A stretch of DNA of 64,000 nt, from contig NZ_SSNZ01000009.1 of the NCBI RefSeq assembly GCF_004801375.1, positions 92,182 through 156,181 of the forward strand, read 5' to 3'. A program made the translations under genes and the position numbers. Below the pieces are notes generated by a model. The model worked only from the letters and a program-made list of their open reading frames with translations. It did not search any database and was not told where the DNA came from. This document shows positions 57,001 to 64,000 of the stretch, piece after piece. Every line of letters begins with the position of its first letter. Within the stretch, counting starts at the first letter, position 1. This DNA comes from Flavobacterium supellecticarium. Its GTDB lineage: Bacteria > Bacteroidota > Bacteroidia > Flavobacteriales > Flavobacteriaceae.

Positions 57001-60000
57001 TGATCCACTGGATCCTACTTCCAATAATAAATATGTACGTCCGCAATATTTAAGAAATGTAACGGATTTTGTAAATAACTGGCAAGCTAGTTGGGCAGAA
57101 TCGTTATTACCATACCACCCGGAATACCAGTATTTGAAATATAATAAAGCAATTTGTGCTAAAACAAATTCAGCCGGAGATAATTCGGATAGCTTTGATG
57201 AGAAACTTAAAGCCTTGGATTATACCAATGTCTTTACAACAAATGGAATGGCACAAAATTTAGTCAATATTACGGCTAATGACCCTTTCTATAACAGTCA
57301 GATTACAACAATGCCTGCACAGGGTATTTCGTACGAGGTAGAAACGGCTGCTGATTTTACCCTGAGAAGGAATTTGTTGGTGGAAGCGATGAATACCAAT
57401 TATGAAGGTATTAAATTGGCTAATAATGCCCGATTGAATATGCTTCAGATGGCGTATTATACGACTGTTTTTGGTAATGGAATCGCGCCAGCTTCTACCT
57501 ATCAGAGTTTGGTTACATCTCCGCTTAACCAGTTGCTTCCAATTCTTAATGCGCTGAATCCAAGTGAAAAAGAGCGTGTTTGGAAGAGCTTTGTGAATAA
57601 CTATATCGCGTTTAAACAAAAAACGAGAACGGTATATTCCCATATGTTTGCTTTGAGAAATAGTGGTTATAACGGTTGTATTGGCGACGTACAGAACGTT
57701 GATACTTTTGTAACACTATTTGAAAAATATAATACAACAGGTAATTATAGTAACTTGTTACAACGAATCAACCAGGCTTTTGCAACTCCGGTTCCAACAA
57801 CGCCTGCCGGTACAATACTGGCTTGTTCTACAACTACAGTGGGTTACTATAAAAACAAAGAAAAACGATTTATATCAGCCGATTACGGCTTTAACTCCGG
57901 TGTTCCGGGAGCACAGGCAATTGCCGATGCGACTGCCGACGCGGATGCACATACGTATCAGCAAACTGGAAAATGTCCATTATTAGTGGATACCGAAAGT
58001 TTATTAAAAGGATTGATCAATCCTTCTTTCCAGAGCCAGGGATTATTACTTTACGGCTTTAATGCGTACAGCATGCCGATGTTAACTCCGGATTTATTTA
58101 ATTCGGTATTGTTAGACCCGGCTGCTTATGCGGCAAACCCACAAAATGTTACCATTAATGGAAATATTGTTAATGGTGGAGCGAGTTTGAATCTTACTTT
58201 TAATACCGCGAGCGGTGTTATTTCACAACCGATCGAACTTAGAATTCTGACACAAACTTTATCTATAGGCTCCTATATGAATGGTTGTAACGAAACGTTA
58301 CCGGCTCCTACATGGACGGCTTATAATACAAACTTTAAGATTGTTGATTTCAAGAACATTTATTATGTGCCGGGATCATTTAATGCGGCCAATAATACCT
58401 ATAAATTCCAGATTGTTGCAGTTCTAAAAAGACTTACGGGAACAAGTTGCCCGGCTCTTGAAGAGATCGTACTTGAAGGAACTGTTAAAGCAGCTATCGG
58501 ACAATGTAGTTTTGGCGATTCAGCTGGTGAAACAGGTGAAAATTGCGACAAACGAGTGCGTTTTGAAAAAGCATTGGTACGCGTTATGAATGCTTTAAAA
58601 GGAACAAATCCAAATATTCCTGGACAATTGTTTACATCTGGTGTAGCCTTAAATGGTGCTCCGAATGATAAATATACCTATGGCAGCAGTGTTATGCCGG
58701 AGATATTAAGCGACTTAGCATTAAATTCGACCTGGTCGTGTAGTCCGAGTACCAGTTTTACGGTTAACGGTCCAACTCCGTTTACAATTTATAATCTGGT
58801 GAACGAATCCGGAAACCCATCTTTCCTTCCGGGCTCTTTTTATAGAGTAACGGGAATAAAGATTGAAAAAAATATGGTGAATGGTGTTGCAAGTGGTGAT
58901 GACAAAATTGCAATCAGCTATCTGGATCTAAAAGATCAGGTGTTTACCTTAAATGGACGTATCACACCATTAAACTATAGTTGTATCTGTACGGAAGAAG
59001 TTTCTCAGATGCAAGTTGCTGGTGCTAATTTCTTAAACCTGACGAATCATCTTTGGAGTGTAGGAGGCAATTCCGGACCATTTTTACCAAGTATTATAGC
59101 AGATGGATATAATCCGGTTGAAATGCAGGCTGTAGCACCTTACATTATTGGTAACAATCCAACGGTGAACCAGTATAAAACCAGCTGGTCTAACGGATTA
59201 TCAACCCAAAGTGGAATTAAGTTTAATTTCTTTGCCGGTTCATCGGCATGTCAATTTGAGCTTCCGCTTTATACTCATCCAAAGAGAGGGGGGGCTTTTA
59301 ACACTTACGTCCAGAGTATTACGCATTTTTCCAACTTTAAGATACTTCAGGATTTAGGCAATAATACGTATGCTTTTAGTGTTTTTGTTCATCATGGTCC
59401 GTTTTCGGATGGTGACCGATTTGGAGCGACTTTTCCGGCCGGAATTCAGGAAGCTTATGGTACGATAAGCTGCCTTCAGCAAGCGTTCTGCGAAGAGGAA
59501 TTCGGAGTGACAAATGCATTGACATCCGTGTTAAAGGATCTTATACAACAACAAACAGTGGCCGATGGTTCTACTGCTAACGGATTACCGGCTTTAAATA
59601 CGTACGTTCAGTTATCTGGAGCGGCTCCGTCAGCCAGTATCAATAACTTCTACAAAGTAGAAAATAGTGCCAGTTCTCAAATTGGATTTACGTTTGCCAA
59701 AGAATCGGAATGTGAAGTAGTGTTTACAGTACCAGGTGTTTCGTTTGCAAATGTTACGAATATTTCGGGATTGTCATTTACCAATACACAATCGGGTAAT
59801 TTTACAGCTACGGTTACAACGAATACCGGAGCACAAATTGTTGCCAACGGTACCAGTAAATGTATTACTGCACGAAAATGTAATTCCGTAATTCAGGTGC
59901 CTTGTACATCTTGTATACCGTCTACCGTTCCTCCGATGGCTTGTGTGGATAAATGGTTCCAGTTCCGCGATATAATGGATATCGTACAAGGGTATCAAAT

Positions 60001-63000
60001 GCCGGATCATTTGGCTCAAGATGCGAAATATTTCTGTGAAGCCAACTTAGGTTATCTGGTTACAGATTATATACATTATTTGAATGTAACGGGAGCTTAC
60101 GATGTTAGTATGCCGGCCTTTATATCGATAAGTGAATTCGGAGCAACCAATTTGAATTATGGTTATAATGGTACCCAAATGGTTATTAATGCCTATGGTA
60201 CGTATTTGATGTCGCATCCGTTTATTGAGTGGAGTGAATTCGTAAATCAATATGTGACGGAAAATAAAATTTGTCCTCCGGCACCAATGGTTCCAACTAT
60301 TAATCTGCAAGTAGATGATATTCCTACCCCTTGTGAGATTTTTGTACACTCGGTACAACAGACTTATTTACAGGAATTAATGGAGCAATATTTTGCTACA
60401 AAACGAGAAGAATTTAAACAAAAATATATTCAGGCCGCTATCAACGGATTACAGGAGTCGATGACGAAAGTGTCTTATGATAAAGAATACCAATATACAT
60501 TATACTATTATGATCAGGCAGGAAACTTAGTGCAAACGGTTCCACCGCAAGGGGTATCCCGATTAGCACCTGGAGCCGACAGTACTATTAATGCTGTTCG
60601 AAACACGACGCCAGAAGAAGAGCAACAAGTTGTAAACGGTATTGTGGTAGATCCAGGTCACACGATGAAAACGGTATACCGTTATAACTCCCTGAATCAG
60701 TTGGTATGGCAAAAAACACCGGATGGTGGCGAAACGCGATTTGCTTACGATCAGTTGGGACGTATTATTGCCTCACAAAATGCAAAACAGGCTGCGATGC
60801 CGAAACCAAGATTTAGTTATACACGTTATGATGGTCTTGGACGTGTTGTGGAAGCTGGAGAATACGAGCCTCAGCAAGCTTATATTAACGAAGAAGGAAA
60901 TGTTATCATAGGAGGTTCTCCTGTAGGCGAGCTGGAAACGTATAATTATAGACGTTATGAAGTAACGCGAACGGTTTATGATACCCCGGTTGAAAATAGT
61001 ACCGGCTGGTTTGAATCGTATTCCGATAATAATAACCACAAAAGAGTTACAGCTATACTAACGTATAGCATCCTGGAAGATGGCGTAAACTTTGATGAAC
61101 AAAAAATTATCGCGAATGAGCTATATGATAATGCGATTTTGTACGATTATGATATCCATGGAAACGTAAAAGAACTTATTTATCATACGAATAAAGAGGT
61201 CTTAAAAAGTTTAAACCAGGATGTCAAAAAAGTGATCTACGATTACGATTTGATTAGCGGAAACGTAAATAGTGTTACGTACCAGCCTAAAAAAGCGGAT
61301 CAGTTTATTCATCGTTATGAGTATGATGCCGATAACCGAATTACGCAGGTTTATACCAGTAAGGATAAAATCGTATGGGAAAAAGAAGCGAAATACGACT
61401 ATTATGAGCATGGACCTTTAGCACGACTTGTAATTGGAGATAAGCAAGTTCAGGGATTGGATTATTTCTATACGCTTCAGGGATGGCTTAAAGGGGTAAA
61501 CTCGGAAAAATTAGGCGCGGTGAGAAGAAGTTTCTATTCAACCAGTGATATTGGCCAAGATGGAATTGCTCAGAGTGGGACCGCTAAAGATGCATTTGCA
61601 TTTGCACTTCATTATTATAATGGTGATTATGCTTCCAGACATCATGTTGTAAATAGTGTTGATAATTCACTTCTGTATTATACCAATACAGTAAATTTAG
61701 GAGGTAATAACGATTTGTATAATGGAAACATAAAAGCGATGGTTACTTCTTTAATGGATTTATCGCAAGGAAATTTATTCTCACAGTATAATTATTACAG
61801 ATATGATCAGTTAAATAGAATTAAGGCAATGAATTCCTTAAGAGTTAGTGATTTCTTTAATGAAACGTCCTATCAATCGGAGTATTCGTATGATAGAAAT
61901 GGTAACATACTCACATTAAATCGTACCGCCCCGAGAGATAAAAATAGCGCATACACTGAAGTAATGGATGAATTGCGATATCATTATCAGGATGGAACGA
62001 ATAAGCTGATGCATATTGATGATGCCGTTCCTAACGGAGCGTTTACCAATGATCCGTCGAATCCGAATGATACCACCTTGGATATCGATGATCAGGATAA
62101 AAACAACTACCAGTATGATGAGATTGGTCAGTTAACCCGTGATGAAAAAGAAGGCTTAAATATTAGCTGGAGAGTGGATGGTAAAGTGAAAACGGTAACC
62201 AAAGCAAACGGAACGGTAATTGATTTTGAATATGATGGTTTAGGAAAAAGAATTGCTAAAATCGTTACCAATGGAAACGATGTGACCACTACGTTCTACC
62301 AACGCGATGCTCAAGGAAATACATTGAGTACCTATGAAATGGTCAAAACATGGGGGCAACCGGCAAAATACTACCTGGTTGAGCAGGAGATTTACGGAAG
62401 TAGCCGTCTTGGAGTTGAAAAAGGTAGAAAAGAGCTTAATGCAGATACCGGAAGAGGAATCGCTTTACGAATGGATGCACTTGTAGCTACGGCACAAATT
62501 GCAGATAATGTTTCGCAGGCGTTATTAACAAATCCGTCTTCTATCTGGGGATTATCGTTTAGCGGAAATAACAATGTTACTTGGGGCGATGGCGACAAGA
62601 GTATCAATTTCTTTGATCAATCTGGAGGGAAAACACAGGAATTTGAAATCAGAACGAATTTCAAAATTGTTGGCGGCTCAGCGATGACTGTCAATCAAAA
62701 TCATGCGTTAGTAACTTTGGATGGTGCCCGAAGACCGGAATATAAACAATGGGATAATAGTATTGCGCGTATTGTGATTAAGAGAAATGCCAATGGCGCC
62801 TATGTGCCGGCATTAGAAGTTGAAAAATATACAAAAAGGTTCCACCGTTATAAACCGTTCTTTGTTTTCCACAGACGTTGGAATTATAGAAACTATAAAA
62901 CTGTTTGGACATACGAATTAAGAAATGCGATACCGGAAACAGAATGGAATTTCCATGCGAAGGTATCGGTGAATGGTGATAATTTTAGCCCACAGTTTAC

Positions 63001-64000
63001 GATTAACGGAAATGTTTACACGTCGAGAGATTTTATAACGAATGTAAATCAAGAGTTAAACGGACCGGAATCCGGTGATACAAGAGAATTCCCGGAGCCA
63101 GATCCTGTTTCGAACACTTTAGGTAAAACCTCAAAAACATATGGGAATGTAGACGGGAACTATTTTGGGAATTCTTTCCAGGGAGTACCTGTTGAAATGT
63201 GTGATTTCACCTATACTGTAAATAATGGTCAGGGGTCAGATAATACTCCGGTATATGTCTTCCCGTTTGATGAAGGCTTTGGAAATCCATCGTCAACAAA
63301 CAACTTGTTAACAATGACGAATAATGGTGTTCCGTATTCACAATCGTATTGTGGACCAACAGCATTAGATTCTGATGGTGATGGAATTCCGGATGCAGTG
63401 GACAACTGTCCGAATAAATTTAACCCGAATCAGAGTGATGTGGATGGTGATGGTGTTGGAGATGTTTGTGACAACTGTATGTACACGTATAATCCAAACC
63501 AGGCCGATGCTGATGGTGATGGTAGAGGAGATGTTTGTGACAACTGTATCAACAATCCAAACTACAATCAGATTGATACGGATGGTGACGGAAGAGGTGA
63601 TGCTTGTGACAACTGTAGAACGATTTACAACCCGGGTCAGGAAGATGCTGATGGTGATGGTATTGGAGATGTTTGTGAAGGATTGGATCAAGGACAGGGT
63701 ACATCTGCAGCAATTGGAACGCCGGTTACAGCCTATCGTTTTGTAGGGGATAAAAACTATGAATTATCGAACCATTTAGGGAACGTTCTTTCCGTAGTTA
63801 CCGATCGTAAACTATTAGGACGTTATGGTACGAATTATCTGTTTTTACCAGATGTAATTTCATACAATGATTACTATCCGTTTGGGATGCTAGTGCCAAA
63901 CCGTCACGAATCCTCAGAATCATATCGTTATGGATTCCAAAACCAGGAAAAGGACGATGAAGTTAAAGGTGAAGGGAATAGTATAAACTATACCTTCCGT
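54059..64000 (+). CDS. Giant RHS-repeat protein, 3' truncated by the window
   Basis: The ATG at 54059 opens a frame of 3314 codons that is still open at the last base; I checked the phase at several points along it. A signal peptide ([16 protein letters not shown]) begins it. Residues 1-1450 are a beta-rich region with Cys-rich stretches. Modules resembling those of the vWA protein start near C1496, C1644 and C1811. YD-repeat segments ([38 protein letters not shown]) fill about 2190-2780. Calcium-binding thrombospondin type 3 repeats lie at 3104-3208. The RHS core end ([29 protein letters not shown]) is reached at the window edge, so the variable toxin-like tip and any immunity gene lie outside. 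It probably acts as a secreted or surface polymorphic toxin. Confidence 0.9.
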   Translation, partial: MYIPKRLFILVFTLFTAFVFGQQEETMGSYSSGSQLHSLPMLQVVDPKYASLSQQNVFTSVDPAVYVHFGFQDDLINTAANLAIYSCEVRLKVMPFNNSNGSLNAYTITLKIKRDNVTETVKMNDYVVYKLPGIHKANVAVEEIRYMDAMDQVIPLVSNSAAYLRLTFKTDRYYNIKNTTVNPVTKRLIKYNGMSEMIVNNVSDGAEELEINWTRYNEAPATEYELEWTWVDNFGPNGVKLLPNQITLTEQDFKLNSTRVQTKELKYRIPLVFSKGYLVYRVRPVGRFLDDTKKSYFGTWSSGLAGAFQNVANWGTFLEIDADHEVGKKNWQYQASFAEDGKKKEVVSYFDGTLRNRQTVTKTNTNNKTIVGESVYDNQGRVAVEVLPTPIEASGIRYYRDLNKNDAGKVFTHHDFDWDRLNGLICEPIVPPGMSKNSGASKYYSEQNTIVGNYQDYVPNANKYPFSQIEYTPDNTGRIRRKGSVGQDLQLGTGHEMSYFYLQPDQEELNRLFGYKVGDFKRYKKNVVVDPNKQVSISYLDPQGRTVATALAGDNQKEPMVSLEDETNNALHQMTTANVLSNNDAYATGLNGILLDGVRSNKQIGVVKDESLTFNYGLTHTTNSYTDYCMGGKHYPFVFDWVIRLKDDCGNDLLLRRGDGSVNYIQLGSVNLNSFTPYAPPIVLNYSAGTGVLKIGSYTLNKDIRVNQAALEQYADDYITLLKQETNVCYPDLGAFTVDISEEDCHVTCRSCEEALICTYLTPQECAAYRTTFPAGTDESVLGDINVREYYVLLAERKYVIDNLNTNFAGSSFAYNGSIYVDQNGLVSQYTINIYVTRFKKELRAMLDGCRELCIQPGDTCNINTSILLSDVSPHGQYGSISGIDFPTAQPGGTTTPATSVDDTLSLFNEDNQLLYGGSSTQTYVDLDTGLTVTQNVSNYNWRRPATPYMDDNGDVAKVKVERINYNTYIPEIMPSASVEDDPLDPTSNNKYVRPQYLRNVTDFVNNWQASWAESLLPYHPEYQYLKYNKAICAKTNSAGDNSDSFDEKLKALDYTNVFTTNGMAQNLVNITANDPFYNSQITTMPAQGISYEVETAADFTLRRNLLVEAMNTNYEGIKLANNARLNMLQMAYYTTVFGNGIAPASTYQSLVTSPLNQLLPILNALNPSEKERVWKSFVNNYIAFKQKTRTVYSHMFALRNSGYNGCIGDVQNVDTFVTLFEKYNTTGNYSNLLQRINQAFATPVPTTPAGTILACSTTTVGYYKNKEKRFISADYGFNSGVPGAQAIADATADADAHTYQQTGKCPLLVDTESLLKGLINPSFQSQGLLLYGFNAYSMPMLTPDLFNSVLLDPAAYAANPQNVTINGNIVNGGASLNLTFNTASGVISQPIELRILTQTLSIGSYMNGCNETLPAPTWTAYNTNFKIVDFKNIYYVPGSFNAANNTYKFQIVAVLKRLTGTSCPALEEIVLEGTVKAAIGQCSFGDSAGETGENCDKRVRFEKALVRVMNALKGTNPNIPGQLFTSGVALNGAPNDKYTYGSSVMPEILSDLALNSTWSCSPSTSFTVNGPTPFTIYNLVNESGNPSFLPGSFYRVTGIKIEKNMVNGVASGDDKIAISYLDLKDQVFTLNGRITPLNYSCICTEEVSQMQVAGANFLNLTNHLWSVGGNSGPFLPSIIADGYNPVEMQAVAPYIIGNNPTVNQYKTSWSNGLSTQSGIKFNFFAGSSACQFELPLYTHPKRGGAFNTYVQSITHFSNFKILQDLGNNTYAFSVFVHHGPFSDGDRFGATFPAGIQEAYGTISCLQQAFCEEEFGVTNALTSVLKDLIQQQTVADGSTANGLPALNTYVQLSGAAPSASINNFYKVENSASSQIGFTFAKESECEVVFTVPGVSFANVTNISGLSFTNTQSGNFTATVTTNTGAQIVANGTSKCITARKCNSVIQVPCTSCIPSTVPPMACVDKWFQFRDIMDIVQGYQMPDHLAQDAKYFCEANLGYLVTDYIHYLNVTGAYDVSMPAFISISEFGATNLNYGYNGTQMVINAYGTYLMSHPFIEWSEFVNQYVTENKICPPAPMVPTINLQVDDIPTPCEIFVHSVQQTYLQELMEQYFATKREEFKQKYIQAAINGLQESMTKVSYDKEYQYTLYYYDQAGNLVQTVPPQGVSRLAPGADSTINAVRNTTPEEEQQVVNGIVVDPGHTMKTVYRYNSLNQLVWQKTPDGGETRFAYDQLGRIIASQNAKQAAMPKPRFSYTRYDGLGRVVEAGEYEPQQAYINEEGNVIIGGSPVGELETYNYRRYEVTRTVYDTPVENSTGWFESYSDNNNHKRVTAILTYSILEDGVNFDEQKIIANELYDNAILYDYDIHGNVKELIYHTNKEVLKSLNQDVKKVIYDYDLISGNVNSVTYQPKKADQFIHRYEYDADNRITQVYTSKDKIVWEKEAKYDYYEHGPLARLVIGDKQVQGLDYFYTLQGWLKGVNSEKLGAVRRSFYSTSDIGQDGIAQSGTAKDAFAFALHYYNGDYASRHHVVNSVDNSLLYYTNTVNLGGNNDLYNGNIKAMVTSLMDLSQGNLFSQYNYYRYDQLNRIKAMNSLRVSDFFNETSYQSEYSYDRNGNILTLNRTAPRDKNSAYTEVMDELRYHYQDGTNKLMHIDDAVPNGAFTNDPSNPNDTTLDIDDQDKNNYQYDEIGQLTRDEKEGLNISWRVDGKVKTVTKANGTVIDFEYDGLGKRIAKIVTNGNDVTTTFYQRDAQGNTLSTYEMVKTWGQPAKYYLVEQEIYGSSRLGVEKGRKELNADTGRGIALRMDALVATAQIADNVSQALLTNPSSIWGLSFSGNNNVTWGDGDKSINFFDQSGGKTQEFEIRTNFKIVGGSAMTVNQNHALVTLDGARRPEYKQWDNSIARIVIKRNANGAYVPALEVEKYTKRFHRYKPFFVFHRRWNYRNYKTVWTYELRNAIPETEWNFHAKVSVNGDNFSPQFTINGNVYTSRDFITNVNQELNGPESGDTREFPEPDPVSNTLGKTSKTYGNVDGNYFGNSFQGVPVEMCDFTYTVNNGQGSDNTPVYVFPFDEGFGNPSSTNNLLTMTNNGVPYSQSYCGPTALDSDGDGIPDAVDNCPNKFNPNQSDVDGDGVGDVCDNCMYTYNPNQADADGDGRGDVCDNCINNPNYNQIDTDGDGRGDACDNCRTIYNPGQEDADGDGIGDVCEGLDQGQGTSAAIGTPVTAYRFVGDKNYELSNHLGNVLSVVTDRKLLGRYGTNYLFLPDVISYNDYYPFGMLVPNRHESSESYRYGFQNQEKDDEVKGEGNSINYTFR
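58544..59891 (+). repeat. Cys-led modules in the giant RHS protein
   Basis: Three segments begin with Cys at codons 58544, 58988 and 59489 (residues 1496, 1644, 1811). The second aligns with copy 2 of the vWA protein: NLTNHL with NLINHL, and [15 protein letters not shown] with DGYFPPQLSALVPYI. The other two are more diverged and are assigned mainly by the leading Cys and helix pattern. The right boundary is approximate. Confidence 0.55.
63368..63682 (+). repeat. Thrombospondin type 3 repeats (23 codons each)
   Basis: Four full 69-bp units and a partial fifth encode DxDGDGxxDxxDNC-type calcium-binding loops, with unit starts at 63368, 63437, 63506, 63575 and 63644. The DNA units are similar enough for slippage, so copy number may vary between strains. 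Confidence 0.9.

Noticed and set aside
57260..57643. 127-residue antisense frame within the giant RHS gene
   Set aside because: The plus-strand frame is continuous here, and the antisense product has no recognisable features.
63365..63746. Frames over the TSP3 repeats, and a possible CRISPR-like array
   Set aside because: The 69-bp periodicity encodes calcium-binding repeats in the main frame; there are no spacers between identical repeats.

Overview
The window looks like chromosomal DNA of a Flavobacterium-type member of the Bacteroidota. The signs are -7 boxes of the form TAnnTTTG with TTTG/TTTC-like -33 boxes, type IX secretion (T9SS) C-terminal sorting domains, a DUF4270 lipoprotein, an OlsF-like ornithine-lipid acyltransferase fusion, atpD-atpC apart from other ATP synthase genes, and close packing of genes on both strands. 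I saw no tRNA, rRNA, CRISPR array or transposase.

Layout. 1-9960: housekeeping and envelope genes (DUF2752 tail, OlsF-like acyltransferase, xthA, OmpA-like lipoprotein, aldo/keto reductase, secreted PQQ-type sugar dehydrogenase, an unrecognised 482-residue protein, a DUF4139 protein). 10012-15175: a LytS/LytTR two-component system beside a secreted repeat protein, a 37-residue membrane protein and a SIMPL-like protein. The two minus-strand promoters here share a 21-bp-period direct repeat at the same distance from the -7 box, a likely operator for the LytTR regulator. 15176-24023: minus-strand genes (GT51 transglycosylase with an AsmA-like N-terminus, PEBP protein, AraC regulator, lipoprotein, radA, esterase-like protein, flippase-like protein, panD, panC). 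24130-30433: a GT5-like protein, a DUF4270 lipoprotein, glmS, atpD and atpC. 30592-33900: a large secreted reprolysin-type metalloprotease.

34052-43091 is the biotin locus: bioF, bioD, bioA, a beta-ketoacyl synthase, recX, a JmjC/cupin-like protein and bioB. Between bioF and bioD sits an AT-rich accessory insert with an AbiD/AbiF (Abi_2) HEPN-type gene, followed by a compact promoter-hairpin-terminator unit that reads as a small noncoding RNA of about 90 nt.

43549-64000 is one plus-strand operon of giant RHS-related genes: a possible 40-residue leader ORF, a lipoprotein, a 1863-residue RHS/SpvB-like protein, a 1151-residue protein with a von Willebrand A domain, a 240-residue exported protein, and an RHS-repeat protein of at least 3314 residues that runs off the window just before its variable C-terminal tip. 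The vWA protein and the giant RHS protein share a Cys-led repeat module, which suggests that the products form one surface or secreted assembly.

The best candidates for something undescribed are the Abi_2 plus small-RNA insert, the LytTR-controlled secreted-protein set, and the multi-gene RHS/vWA operon.
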